NCBI RefSeq assembly: GCF_001561995.1
Contig: NZ_LLWC01000026.1
Coordinates: forward strand, 219,719 to 283,718
DNA length: 64,000 nt
Direction of reading: 5' to 3'
Source: Polycladidibacter hongkongensis
GTDB taxonomy: Bacteria; Pseudomonadota; Alphaproteobacteria; Rhizobiales; Stappiaceae
The position numbers and the translations under genes are program-made. The notes below the pieces were generated by a model. It did not search any database. It was not told the origin of the DNA and worked only from the letters and a program-made list of their open reading frames with translations. Positions 26,000 through 34,351 of this stretch are shown piece by piece (within the stretch, counting starts at the first letter, position 1; the number at the start of each line of letters is the position of its first letter).

Positions 26000-26854
26000 C
26001 TATTTTTTCGGGGCGGGGCGCTCCAGTCCCCAACCGGTTAGAATGCGCGACTTGCGCGGTTTTTTGCTGGTGTTTGATGGCGCGAGCTGCTCACACGTCG
26101 CATCCAGATCCAAAATATCCTGCTTGTAACCGACCAATGCGCGATGCACGGTCCATACCATATGTCGATCAGGCACATCGATCGTTAACCGGTCAAGCGC
26201 ATGGCTGAAGGCGGAAAAGCGCAGCGATAGAGCCGCTTGCACCCAAAGATGCACTTGCCGATTTTCGCCAATGCGGGCGTTTAGATCTTTCGATTGCTGT
26301 CGAGAGGGATCATGGGCGCGGTGCAGCGCTTCCTTGCGAAAACTATCGGCCTCGCGCACCTGCTGCCACGCGCGGCAGTAAGGCGGGATTAGTGCACGAT
26401 CGGTTTGAATGTCTGCAAGCAATTTGGTGTAGTGGGTTTGGCTGGCTTGGTAGTTTCGGTCCAACAGGTGCTCGTAATAGCTCTCGTAGGCGATACTTGA
26501 CCAACTTGCTGGGATGACATGGGTGCGGCGCATCTCAACAACGGAATTGCCCAGCCAGTCTTCTTGAGAGGGGGGGAAGACCAGAGCCCAAGCCCGATTG
26601 TAAAGCTCTTTTTCACTATCGGTCAGCGGCAGTGAAGAAACCGGATTGCCAGTAATTGCCTTACGAGCGGCACCGAGCGCGGGCATGGCAGTTTCATGCA
26701 GGAGATCGTCTTGAGCGCGGCCAAAATCGCCTTGCGGGCGGGCGCAAGCGCTCAGCATTATAGCAATGGCACCTGCACAAACAGCGCGCCCGGCAATTTT
26801 TATTGTGGCTGTTTGCTGCGCCGAAATTCTCAGCTTTGCCTTAGGCCCTGTCAT
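26000..26854 (-). CDS. uncharacterised lipoprotein
   Basis: About 284 residues from the ATG at 26854, chosen because GGGGAAGGG precedes it; an ATG eight codons earlier lacks a site. Lipobox LSAC (Cys37) follows a hydrophobic stretch (AVCAGAIAIML). The rest is rich in Arg, Gln and Glu with SEKELYNRAWALVFPPSQEDWLG and CRAWQQVREADSFRKEALHR, which suggests helices. The C terminus is basic (KKPRKSRILTGWG). No family is recognised. It is convergent with the DUF1254 gene and lies downstream of, and on the same strand as, the DUF1491 gene. Confidence 0.7.
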   Translation of the reverse strand: MTGPKAKLRISAQQTATIKIAGRAVCAGAIAIMLSACARPQGDFGRAQDDLLHETAMPALGAARKAITGNPVSSLPLTDSEKELYNRAWALVFPPSQEDWLGNSVVEMRRTHVIPASWSSIAYESYYEHLLDRNYQASQTHYTKLLADIQTDRALIPPYCRAWQQVREADSFRKEALHRAHDPSRQQSKDLNARIGENRQVHLWVQAALSLRFSAFSHALDRLTIDVPDRHMVWTVHRALVGYKQDILDLDATCEQLAPSNTSKKPRKSRILTGWGLERPAPKK

Positions 26855-27014
26855 GTTGGCGTGCCCTTCCCCATTCATGTGCGGCTAAGAACACCCTAGA
26901 GGAACTCGCCGCAAGAGGCAGCCATAAGCACCAGAAAACACGCCAAGCCCCCTTTAAAACTAGTGGATAGGATAACGGAGTAAAGTGCAATTTGTTCAGA
27001 GCTTGGGCTGAGCT

Positions 27015-27476
27015 TTAGTCATCAGGCCAGATATCCTTGATGGAAAGCTCCGGCGCGGTGTCGCTGCCTTGTGTTGGGCTTGACGGTGCTTGCTGGGTTT
27101 GTGCCGCCGCACTTACTTGGGCAGCAGCAGGTGCGGCATCAGCTGGCAGGAAATGCTCGCCCTTGGCGCTTTCCACCTCGACCACCCAGAAATCGGGATC
27201 CATTCGGGCCTCGCGCACAAAGACACCCTCCAGTTCTTCACGGGGGCTGGCGGCAAGGCGCAGTTCAAAGCGCCGCAGGCCGCTGTCTTCTTCGTTAAAA
27301 AAACTTTGCGGCGCCGGTGTGTAGAGGTCAAACGTGCAGTCCAGCCTGTCGACGACCACCATAATGACGCCTGCCTCTGCCGCGCCACGGCGCGTAACAG
27401 CGGCAAATGCGTCACACTGAAAGCATTGGCGCACATAGGCCGCCACCCAAAATTCGCTGGTAACGCGGGGAGACAT
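27015..27476 (-). CDS. DUF1491 family protein
   Basis: 153 residues. The DUF1491 pattern is present: EFWVAAYVRQCFQCDAFAAV, the GAAEAGVIMVVVD strand, FDLYTPAPQSFF and DPDFWVVEVESAKGEHFL. The C terminus is a low-complexity Ala/Gln-rich tail ending in DTAPELSIKDIWPDD. The protein is small, soluble and of unknown function; the family is typical of alphaproteobacteria. It lies 13 bases after the peptidoglycan-binding protein gene, so the kinase, peptidoglycan-binding and DUF1491 genes probably form an operon. Confidence 0.9.
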   Translation of the reverse strand: MSPRVTSEFWVAAYVRQCFQCDAFAAVTRRGAAEAGVIMVVVDRLDCTFDLYTPAPQSFFNEEDSGLRRFELRLAASPREELEGVFVREARMDPDFWVVEVESAKGEHFLPADAAPAAAQVSAAAQTQQAPSSPTQGSDTAPELSIKDIWPDD

Positions 27477-27488
27477 CAGCGGGTACTC

Positions 27489-28355
27489 TTAGATCTTGCG
27501 GCCAATAAAACGCTCCAGCTCTTGCAGGACGCGCGGACTGATTTCGCCATTGCTAACGAGGCCGCGATCTTGGGCAAAGCGGCGCAAGGCATCACTGGTT
27601 TGTTGACCAGCCACGCCGTCAACTGTGATCGGGCCATAGCCACTTTGGGCCAGCGCGGCTTGTAGGCGCATGATGCGGGCGGTGTCAAACACCGCGACTT
27701 GATCGCCAGAACGACGGCTAGGTGAGTGCGGCGTTGCGCTTGCCGTCACGGGCTTTTTACGCATTGGTGTTGGAGGCGCTTGCGCGGGCGTGGCATTGAT
27801 CGAGCCAGTAATTTGCGGTTCAGTGCCTTGAGACGCGGGCAGGCCCGCGGTGTTTCTTTCGAGCGGGGCACTGTTTTGGTTGGCACGCTGTTCCGAGCCA
27901 CGGTTTTTCGGGGTGGCAGCCATGGTGAGCTGAGCCAGCAAGGCAGTTGTGACCTTGCCCGTTTCGCGCAGTCCAGAGCGGCGTTCAAACGCCATGACCG
28001 CACCACGCGTGGCGTTGCCAGCGTTGCCATCTACCGAACCATTGTAGTGCCCCAACCGGCGCAACTCCAATTGAACATCGCGCACCAAGGCCACCTGCAG
28101 GGCCGCAAGCTGGGTGGCTTCGGCGGCAGCGGCTTTGGCAAGCGCTTCATCTTGCGATGGCGCGCGTGTGGTAAACATTGGCGCTGGATGCTGGTCTTCC
28201 TGAAAAGCCAGTGCGTTCAACATGATCATGACCAACAGTACAGCGGTTGCCAACACTGGTAGGCGGCAAATCCCAGCCTTAAGAGCCGAGTGTTTTTTCC
28301 CGCTGGCTTGAGTTTTGCTCTGCACTTGATGTCGCTTTGGACTGGTCCGTGCCAT
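27489..28355 (-). CDS. membrane-anchored peptidoglycan-binding protein with two PG_binding_1 domains
   Basis: 288 residues. A basic N terminus and a span at about residues 31-50 (LPVLATAVLLVMIMLNALAF) anchor the protein. PG_binding_1 domain 1 lies at about residues 95-148 (VQLELRRLGHYNGSVDGNAG, then AVMAFERRSGL). A disordered Pro/Thr/Ser-rich linker follows, and domain 2 lies at about 230-285 (RLQAALAQSGYGPITVDGVAG, then ALRRFAQDRGL). It probably tethers the inner membrane to peptidoglycan. It is located between a histidine kinase gene and the DUF1491 gene. Confidence 0.88.
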   Translation of the reverse strand: MARTSPKRHQVQSKTQASGKKHSALKAGICRLPVLATAVLLVMIMLNALAFQEDQHPAPMFTTRAPSQDEALAKAAAAEATQLAALQVALVRDVQLELRRLGHYNGSVDGNAGNATRGAVMAFERRSGLRETGKVTTALLAQLTMAATPKNRGSEQRANQNSAPLERNTAGLPASQGTEPQITGSINATPAQAPPTPMRKKPVTASATPHSPSRRSGDQVAVFDTARIMRLQAALAQSGYGPITVDGVAGQQTSDALRRFAQDRGLVSNGEISPRVLQELERFIGRKI

Positions 28356-28434
28356 AACCTACTATCGTTTCCCTTTTTCGTTCCCGTCTTTCGCCAGATG
28401 TAAACAGCCTGTGAGGCTTGCTGGCAGCTACCGT

Positions 28435-30072
28435 TTATGCCCAATTGTCTTGCGTGAAAGCGGAATGGGTGTCCTCGACCTGCTGCTGCGGGCCCTTGGT
28501 GGGCAGTGATACCACAACCTTGGTGCCTTTGCCCGGTGTGCTGGTGAATTTTATTTGCCCAGCGTGCATATCGACAAGTGCCTTAACCACAGACAATCCG
28601 AGTCCTGCGCCTTCACAGCGACTCAGTTTAGACGAGCCCGCTTGAAAAAAGGGTTCACAAATTTCGGCGAGCTCGGATTTTTCAATACCGCTGCCATGAT
28701 CGATGACCGTCATATTCACATGAGCGTGCGATTGACTGATTTCCAGACGCACCCTGCCCCCTTCCGGGGAATGCTTCATAGCATTAGTCAAAAGGTTGAT
28801 CATTATCTGACGGCACGCCATAGCGTCGGCAGTAAAGGGCTCAACCTGCGGCTCTGTTGAAAGTGTGAGCACCACTTTGAGCTGGTTTGCCTGCGTGCGC
28901 AGCAAAACCTCAACTTCTTCACATAGTTTATGTGCATTGGTTGTCGAGAGGTTGAGCCTGCGCTTGCCCGCGGCAAGACGGGTGTAGTCCAGCGTTTCAT
29001 CGACCACTTTGTTCAGATGCTCTGCGGAGAAACGGATAAGCTGCAGGTATTCGCGGGCAGCATCTTTGGCAAAGCTGTAGTCATTGGCGTTGTGCAACAG
29101 CTCGGAAAACCCGAGAATCGCATTAAGGGGAGTTCTAAGCTCGTGGCTTGCCCGGGCGACCAGCTGCATGCGTTGCCCACTTTGAGCGCGTAGACTTGAT
29201 AGGGCAACTTGCAGCTCTGCCTCGCGTTTCTTGTCTGCGGACCGATCTGCGATTTCCACCCAGAACCCGGCATCAGCCAACGGGTTTTGCGCAGATGACA
29301 ATGGAGAAATCTTGAGAGTGAGATGTATAGTTTTACCGCGCGCGCCTTCGCTCGGACCGTGTTGCTTGGCTTCAGCGCGGGTTTCAAGAATCTGCACCTC
29401 GCCAGTGTTGCGCGCCAACAGAAGTGCCCGGTTTAATGCCGGAGTCTCCTCCCGCAGGAGGTGTGCAGCAAGATCATTTCTTACATAGCTTTTGGTCGTG
29501 CAGGCAAGCAGTTGCTGCGCCGCATTGTTGGTAAACTGCAATCGCCCTTGAGTATCAAGCAAGGCAATTGGCGTGTGCAATTGGCTGTCAATTAGCGCAA
29601 ACCACGTGCTCTGCTGCTGACCGACCGCCTTCGGCATCTGCCAATGGGCACGCAGATAACCCAGAAGGCCCATAAGGAGTGCAAAGCACGGCAAGACGAC
29701 GGCCAGCGCCGCCAACTCCAGTTGCAGGTTTAGCAAAGACGGCGGTGTGGTCGGCGCTGCGCTGATGACCGCAAGCACCTTGATGCCTGCGACCAAGCTT
29801 GCAAGGATAAAGCCAGCAGATGCGCCAAGTACAACTCGGCTTCCAAGGCATGCTCTATCGAGCACCAGCAGAAAAAGCGGCACCCACAAAAGAGCGGCAA
29901 GGGGCGCCACGTCACCTATGCCAATTCCCACACCGGTATAAAGGATTTGGACCAATATCAAGGCGGCGCTGCTGTATGCGGCCAGCAACAGTGAATGTAA
30001 CGCCAGCTTTATGGCGTGGCGTAGGCGCGGCGCTGTGTTTATCACAGCTTGTCCAGTTGTCGTGTTGCGCAT
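28435..30072 (-). CDS. membrane PAS-domain sensor histidine kinase
   Basis: 545 residues. The N-terminal 145 residues contain four or more hydrophobic spans. A PAS domain follows (LIDSQLHTPIALLDTQGRLQ). The HisKA phosphoacceptor His is in VARASHELRTPLNAILGF near residue 319, the N box is MINLLTNAMKHSPEGG and the G boxes are VIDHGSGI and GAGLGLSVVKAL. The H box resembles the DivJ/PleC/PdhS type that controls alphaproteobacterial development, but that assignment is only a suggestion. No response regulator is adjacent. It is the first gene of the operon with the peptidoglycan-binding and DUF1491 genes, linking it to the envelope. Confidence 0.9.
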   Translation of the reverse strand: MRNTTTGQAVINTAPRLRHAIKLALHSLLLAAYSSAALILVQILYTGVGIGIGDVAPLAALLWVPLFLLVLDRACLGSRVVLGASAGFILASLVAGIKVLAVISAAPTTPPSLLNLQLELAALAVVLPCFALLMGLLGYLRAHWQMPKAVGQQQSTWFALIDSQLHTPIALLDTQGRLQFTNNAAQQLLACTTKSYVRNDLAAHLLREETPALNRALLLARNTGEVQILETRAEAKQHGPSEGARGKTIHLTLKISPLSSAQNPLADAGFWVEIADRSADKKREAELQVALSSLRAQSGQRMQLVARASHELRTPLNAILGFSELLHNANDYSFAKDAAREYLQLIRFSAEHLNKVVDETLDYTRLAAGKRRLNLSTTNAHKLCEEVEVLLRTQANQLKVVLTLSTEPQVEPFTADAMACRQIMINLLTNAMKHSPEGGRVRLEISQSHAHVNMTVIDHGSGIEKSELAEICEPFFQAGSSKLSRCEGAGLGLSVVKALVDMHAGQIKFTSTPGKGTKVVVSLPTKGPQQQVEDTHSAFTQDNWA

Positions 30073-30324
30073 GGCTGCAATTGGCCCCGGCTTTGAAGGC
30101 GCTGTTGCGCGCCACCCATAAAATACCCATCAAATTTGACTTGAATATATTGCCAGTGTTTTTAAGGAAGCTTGAAGCAGTCTAGTGAAAATTGCCTGTT
30201 AACGTTTACCTTTGGTTTGGCATAGCAATTAAAATGCCTGTCGATTTTTCGTCAAAGCGCTGCCCTGTTGGCATTTGGCAAACTATTGTTGCTAGGACGG
30301 GAGTCGGGCTTTCGCCTGTCACTG

Positions 30325-30338
30325 CACCTTTAAAGGTG
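30325..30338. promoter_or_regulatory. 14-bp perfect palindrome, possible operator
   Basis: CACCTTTAAAGGTG is a perfect 14-base palindrome in the divergent gap (30073-30405) between the kinase gene and the DUF5330 gene, 68 bases before the latter. The gap also holds a GC-rich GGGCGCGGGGCGCC stretch. No regulator is identified; the gap of more than 300 bases contains no gene that I can support. Confidence 0.35.
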
Positions 30339-30405
30339 GTGACCGGGCGCGGGGCGCCTTTTGTTTGTCTTTGTGTTTTGCAACGTAAATCCTAGGTATA
30401 GGCCG

Positions 30406-31041
30406 GTGCGGTTACTCTTTTTTTTGCTCAAAACAACATTCTGGCTATCGCTCATCCTGCTGTTTGTACCATTAGGGTTAACGGGGCAGGAGGACGAGCC
30501 GACCGTAAACCCAGTTAACGCTATGAGCGCTGCCCAAGCAACTTTCAGCGATTTGTCTGGTTTTTGCGAGCGCAATCCGGCCACTTGTGAAACCGGCAGT
30601 GAAATTGCAAGCGTCGTGGCCTACCGCGCCAAGCTGGCGTTTCGAGAGGTCTACGAATATCTGCAGGAAGATGCGCGCCCTTCACCACACACCCCTGAGG
30701 GGCTTGTGGCAGAGCCAATAGAGGTGGTTCCAGCCGACGACTTTGACGCGGTGGTTTTACCGTCCGAGGGAGAGGCTGCGATAACCGGCAGCTTGCCAGC
30801 GCTGCAAACGACTGGTGAAGCCGAGCGCCATGGCACGTTGACAGCGGAAGACCTGTCTATTCCTTGGGCCGGTGACGAGGGTGCATTGTCAGCGCAGGCT
30901 GCGCGGGTAATCGCAGAGCAAGGTGTACGGCGCGTAAGCACGGCGATTGATGCTGAGCTGGCCGCGGCGTATGCTGGGCGAAAAAATACTCGTCCCAACG
31001 AGCTATCGGTGCCAATTCCCTGGCAAAAACCACTTCCCTAG
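30406..31041 (+). CDS. DUF5330 domain membrane protein
   Basis: 211 residues from the GTG at 30406; the family usually begins with a short arginine and leucine-rich anchor like the VRLLFFLLKTTFWLSLILLF here (as a start residue this would read Met). A span at about residues 5-22 is followed by periplasmic sequence with the DUF5330 core: SDLSGFCERNPATCETGSEI, then VVAYRAKLAFREVYEYL. The rest is a disordered Glu/Ala/Pro-rich region ending NELSVPIPWQKPLP. The function is unknown. It lies upstream of and on the same strand as sufE, 92 bases away. Confidence 0.85.
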   Translation: MRLLFFLLKTTFWLSLILLFVPLGLTGQEDEPTVNPVNAMSAAQATFSDLSGFCERNPATCETGSEIASVVAYRAKLAFREVYEYLQEDARPSPHTPEGLVAEPIEVVPADDFDAVVLPSEGEAAITGSLPALQTTGEAERHGTLTAEDLSIPWAGDEGALSAQAARVIAEQGVRRVSTAIDAELAAAYAGRKNTRPNELSVPIPWQKPLP

Positions 31042-31133
31042 TTTCGCATTGCTGCAAATAAAAAGGCTAAACGCTTGAGCTGCGTTTCATGCTGACGTAA
31101 AACCAGCGCAACTGCATGAAGGAAGTAAGCGCA

Positions 31134-31565
31134 ATGGCAAGTTCAATCAACGACATTCTTGAGGGGTTTGAATACCTTGAAGAGTGGGAGGACCGCTATA
31201 AATACCTTATCGAGCTGGGGCGCGAGCTGGATTCGCTGAAGGAGGGCGAACGCTGCGACGCGAACAAAGTGCAAGGCTGTGTTTCTCAGGTTTGGCTGGC
31301 AAAAGAAGAAAGCCGCAGTGAGGATGGTGAGCCTATCCTTTTGTACCGCGGCGACAGCGACGCCATGATCGTTCGTGGCTTAGTAGCGATTGTGCTGGCG
31401 CAATTTTCCGGCAATAGCGCAGCACATATCGCGGCAAGCGATATTGATGCGGTGTTCCGGCAAATTGGTTTGAAAGAACACTTAACACCGCAACGCTCCA
31501 ACGGTCTGGCAGCGATGGTACAGCGGATCAAACAGGATGCAGCCACTGCACTTGCCGCTGGTTAA
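31134..31565 (+). CDS. sufE: SufE family cysteine desulfuration protein
   Basis: 143 residues from the ATG at 31134 (GGAAG seven bases upstream; the ATG six codons earlier is less good). The family sequence is clear: FEYLEEWEDRYKYLIELGREL, then the sulfur-accepting Cys49 in NKVQGCVSQVWL, and LIVRGLVAIV-like (DAMIVRGLVAIVL). SufE takes sulfur from the desulfurase SufS and activates it for iron-sulfur cluster assembly on SufBCD in the cytoplasm. The suf genes themselves are not in this window. A strong hairpin terminator follows. Confidence 0.95.
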   Translation: MASSINDILEGFEYLEEWEDRYKYLIELGRELDSLKEGERCDANKVQGCVSQVWLAKEESRSEDGEPILLYRGDSDAMIVRGLVAIVLAQFSGNSAAHIAASDIDAVFRQIGLKEHLTPQRSNGLAAMVQRIKQDAATALAAG

Positions 31566-31616
31566 AGGCAACGCGCCTGCCAAACTCTACTAAGAGCAAT
31601 AGGGCTCTAGCGCGTT

Positions 31617-31645
31617 AGGGCCCCAGATCCACCGGGGCCCTTTAT
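31617..31645. terminator. bidirectional terminator between sufE and the DUF6456 gene
   Basis: AGGGCCCC (31617-31624) pairs perfectly with GGGGCCCT (31634-31641) around a nine-base loop, followed by TTTAT. The hairpin lies between convergent genes and can serve both. Confidence 0.75.
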
Positions 31646-31652
31646 ATGTTTG

Positions 31653-32369
31653 TCACCGCCCAGATTTGGAGTAGGTGTCCAGTTGCTTATAATAGCTGAC
31701 CAAGCGCTGGAGCGCCAAGCGAAGGATTATACGCCCACTACGCGCGGGCCACCGCTCTTGCTTTTCCAACTCCTGCAGCCCGATTCCATGGCAGCAAACC
31801 GCAAGCAACACCGGGCTCAGCTCCGGGCCGATGACCGAAAATGTTGCCTGCAAGTGCCGTGATGCTTGACTTTCAAAGGTGTAGTCATGCTTTGACGGGC
31901 CGCCATAGGAAATTTGCGCCGACCAGTTGCTTTTGATGGATAATTGCTTTTGCGCTTGATCGAACGTACTGCGCAGTCGTTCTCCCGCCATAACTTGCGC
32001 TTCATCGATCAGGGGAAAGCCCTTCGCGTCTCGACGACTTGCCAGCCATGCCAAGGGCGTGTCTTGCCCTTTAATAACGGGGGGCATCATTCGTTTTTCC
32101 TGTTGGGCTGGGGCTGTCTTCCGGCTGGGCACATTCTTCGCATGCTTGTCATCAAGCGTTCTCAGGCGGCGCAGTGCGGATTTGCCAAAGGGGCTTATGG
32201 TAAAGTCATATTCATGATGGCTTAGGATCAGACCCTGCTGCTCCGCCAGTATGAGGAGCTGCTTCCCCTCCTGTCCCGCGTCTTGAAGAAATTGCTTGGC
32301 GCTTGCCTTCCCTGAATAGGCCAATCTTTCGAGGAACCCTGCAAGTGATACCGGGTTTTGTGTGCTCAT
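31653..32369 (-). CDS. DUF6456 domain protein
   Basis: 238 residues. The N-terminal half has an HTH-like helical region (SLAGFLERLAYSGKASAKQ, then LAEQQGLILSHHEYDFTISPFGKSAL). The C-terminal half is the DUF6456 domain: DEAQVMAGERLRSTFDQAQ, then SVIGPELSPVLLAVCCHGIGL and QERWPARSGRIILRLALQRL. Its ATG at 32369 overlaps the preceding gene by four bases (ATGA), so the two are coupled. In rhizobia this gene and the DnaA-like HTH gene are conserved neighbours of mucR, sufE and DUF5330 genes. A DNA-binding role is plausible but unproven. Confidence 0.87.
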   Translation of the reverse strand: MSTQNPVSLAGFLERLAYSGKASAKQFLQDAGQEGKQLLILAEQQGLILSHHEYDFTISPFGKSALRRLRTLDDKHAKNVPSRKTAPAQQEKRMMPPVIKGQDTPLAWLASRRDAKGFPLIDEAQVMAGERLRSTFDQAQKQLSIKSNWSAQISYGGPSKHDYTFESQASRHLQATFSVIGPELSPVLLAVCCHGIGLQELEKQERWPARSGRIILRLALQRLVSYYKQLDTYSKSGR

Positions 32370-32812
32370 TGAGAGGCCTCCCGAGCGGCGAAACCAGGGT
32401 CTTTGGCCTCTCCCAAGGCTTTGGCGCCTTCGGCAAATCGGCGCAACTGCTCTTCCATTAGACTAAGCTTACTGTCAAAGGCCAGATCGTCCCGCATATC
32501 CTCGACCACCCGGCAGGCATGGGCGGCGGTTGTTCTGTCTCTGCCGAACAGACCTGCGGCTTCTGCCAGTGTGTAGCCAAGCGCCACGTGCATTAGATAG
32601 ATGCAGACTTGCCTTGCCTTGGCGACCTCGGCAAACCCGCGCGTTGGACTGTGCAGGTGCTGGGGGCTTAGTCCAAATGCGAGGGCAACTTGTGCAGTGG
32701 CCAGCCACGCTGCGGCTTGGTGACGACTGGTTCTGCGGCAATGTTTATGCCCGCGTTTTTTGATGATGGCATGAGGTGGAAGAGACAACGAAGAGCAATG
32801 CTTCTTTAACAT
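32366..32812 (-). CDS. HTH protein resembling DnaA domain IV
   Basis: 148 residues from the ATG at 32812 (GGAGC seven bases upstream; an ATG 24 codons earlier is in frame). The C-terminal half contains VAKARQVCIYLMHVALGYTLAEAAGLFGRDRTTAAHACR (given in parts: LMHVALGYTLAEAAGLF, then GRDRTTAAHAC), which closely follows the DnaA signature for recognising DnaA boxes (GGRDHTTV.HAC). No ATPase domain is present, so it is not an initiator; it might compete for or modulate DnaA box binding (inference). It is translationally coupled to the DUF6456 gene. Confidence 0.85.
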   Translation of the reverse strand: MLKKHCSSLSLPPHAIIKKRGHKHCRRTSRHQAAAWLATAQVALAFGLSPQHLHSPTRGFAEVAKARQVCIYLMHVALGYTLAEAAGLFGRDRTTAAHACRVVEDMRDDLAFDSKLSLMEEQLRRFAEGAKALGEAKDPGFAAREASQ

Positions 32813-33023
32813 GCAAACGCTCCAATCTGCTGAATTTGAATAGAAACATGGATTTACATGTCTATGTTCAGGCAGTTGCGGCACAAGGGGATAAGTAATC
32901 CCCGCCGATATCGTCTATTCGCGGCGAAAATATATTGTTTAGACTAAGCCCACTCGGAAAGTTGCAAGGCAGAGCCGACGCGCCCCTCATTTATCAGAGC
33001 ACGATTATTGAAGGAGTATCAAA

Positions 33024-33254
33024 ATAGGTGACGAGAAGACCATCTCTACAGAAACTAGGGCACAGAACCTGCTCCTAGTTAATTTTTACAGTACTGTGAG
33101 ACAGTTACGGGCGGAGAGAATTCGCGGCGCTGAGGCGCATTGGAGCTTTGATGCCAATCGTCTAATTGCCTTACGGCAGCAGCTTATTAGTGAACTAGAT
33201 AACCGGCACGTGAGAGCGCAGCTGATGCAGGTAACTGAGAGAAAATGCCGCTAA
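33024..33254 (+). CDS. candidate small gene with non-standard (ATA) start
   Basis: An open frame of 76 codons reads from ATA at 33024 to TAA at 33252-33254. AAGGAG stands seven bases before the ATA, a near-ideal ribosome site, while no ATG, GTG or TTG gives a long frame; the GTG at 33028 in another frame stops after 16 codons. The predicted peptide is helical and charged (RQLRAERIRGAEAHWSFDANRL, then QLISELDNRHVRAQLMQ, given in parts). A terminator follows directly. Alternatives are an internal GTG start (about 52 codons), a frameshift or sequencing error near the start, or no gene. It matches no family I recognise. Confidence 0.4.
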   Translation: MGDEKTISTETRAQNLLLVNFYSTVRQLRAERIRGAEAHWSFDANRLIALRQQLISELDNRHVRAQLMQVTERKCR

Positions 33255-33265
33255 TGCGGGGATAA

Positions 33266-33295
33266 AAAAACCATGGAATTTCTTCCATGGTTTTT
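33266..33295. terminator. bidirectional terminator before mucR 3' end
   Basis: AAAAACCATGGAA (33266-33278) pairs perfectly with TTCCATGGTTTTT (33283-33295) around a four-base loop, with T-runs on both strands. It ends mucR on the minus strand and the candidate small gene on the plus strand. Confidence 0.85.
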
Positions 33296-33304
33296 CATTG
33301 GTGG

Positions 33305-33721
33305 TTATTTGGAGCGCTTGCGCTGCTGGCCGAGGCCCATTTTCTTCGCCAATTCGGAGCGGGCTGCTGCATAGTGCGGCGCAACCATTGGGTAGTCGGA
33401 GGGCAGTCCCCACTTTTCACGATACTCTTCCGGGGTCATATCGTAGTGCGTGCGCAGGTGACGCTTGAGCGACTTGAACTTTTTGCCGTCTTCCAGACAG
33501 ATGATGTAGTCGTTGGTGACAGACTTCTTAACCGGAACGGCTGGCTTGAGTGGCTCTGGTTCAGGCTCGACAGTGCTACCGTTGGTTTGCTGTAGAGCGG
33601 AGAACACGTCCTTAATCAGGACCGGAAGATCTGCGGAAGCAACAGTGTTGTTGCTGACGTAAGCAGACACAACATCAGCAGTGAGTTCGATCAGGCCATT
33701 ATCTGCAGGGTTTTCGCTCAT
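33305..33721 (-). CDS. mucR: MucR/Ros family transcriptional regulator
   Basis: 138 residues, the usual MucR length. The N-terminal half is helical ([19 protein letters not shown]), as needed for oligomerisation; a Pro/Glu linker follows. The zinc-finger domain is [20 protein letters not shown], then [17 protein letters not shown]. The second Cys of the classical Ros finger is Asp here and the last ligand position is Tyr, as in Brucella and Mesorhizobium MucR-type proteins, so ligands are probably Cys, Asp, His and His. The protein binds AT-rich DNA and represses exopolysaccharide, motility and virulence genes in relatives; an AT-rich upstream region that could be its own target is present. 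Confidence 0.95.
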   Translation of the reverse strand: MSENPADNGLIELTADVVSAYVSNNTVASADLPVLIKDVFSALQQTNGSTVEPEPEPLKPAVPVKKSVTNDYIICLEDGKKFKSLKRHLRTHYDMTPEEYREKWGLPSDYPMVAPHYAAARSELAKKMGLGQQRKRSK

Positions 33722-34281
33722 CTTTCACCCAATTCTTTCGTTTATGTGTTTATTCGTAGGCCACACCGGCTTTCATATAGTAACAGGGCAAACCCATACT
33801 TAAGAAAGGGCAAACTTATCTAGTGAAGACAAGGGAAACTATTTGATTCCGGAGAAGCGTTAATCTTGGAGACCCTATATAGAGAGGGTGTTTGCCAATC
33901 ACAAGAAAAAAACTTCATCTTCTTCAAGATTTACTAGGGAAAAGCTAGAGATGCGCCGCCATCATACAAATTTTCGTAGTTATCTGGAAGAAAACACGCT
34001 GCGAGATGCTATGGCAAACCAACGGAATTTGCGCCGAAAAAGCACGGAAATTCAACAAATTGATTGAAAATCTCGATGCAAACAGATTGGATAAATGCAC
34101 GATAATCAACTGTTATCGGGAAATTCCGCCATATGACTGAGTAGCATTTGCTTATTTGAGAAAAAAGTAAACATCCCGTCAAAACAATATGTTCTGGTCG
34201 ACAGAATTGCGGCAATACTAAGCCGAGTGAATTGTTATCTAGCAAGCCAAAAGATATATTAGCCCTAAACGTATACCTTAG
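33722..34281. other. 560-base AT-rich non-coding region upstream of mucR
   Basis: The gap between mucR and the mnh operon terminator is AT-rich. It holds the mucR promoter and, around 33870-33895, a small hairpin with ACCCT/AGGGT arms. MucR proteins regulate their own gene through AT-rich repeats, so this stretch is a likely target (inference). One 38-codon frame at 33951-34067 and a 78-codon minus frame further on have no good ribosome sites. I see nothing else. Confidence 0.5.
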
Positions 34282-34282
34282 T

Positions 34283-34314
34283 ATAAAAACTTAGGCCGCT
34301 GCACTGCAGCGGCC
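34283..34314 (-). terminator. terminator of the mnh operon
   Basis: GGCCGCTGCA (34294-34303) and TGCAGCGGCC (34305-34314) form a near-perfect palindrome; on the minus strand it is followed by TAAGTTTTTATA. It stands about 40 bases after the mnhG stop. Confidence 0.85.
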
Positions 34315-34351
34315 CAGAATTTTCAGTCGGAATAAAAAATTCCCAGCCTGC

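Noticed and set aside
33951..34067. 38-codon plus frame beginning MRRHHTNF in the gap upstream of mucR
   Set aside because: Only a weak purine-rich stretch precedes it and no homologue is known to me; too little evidence for a gene.
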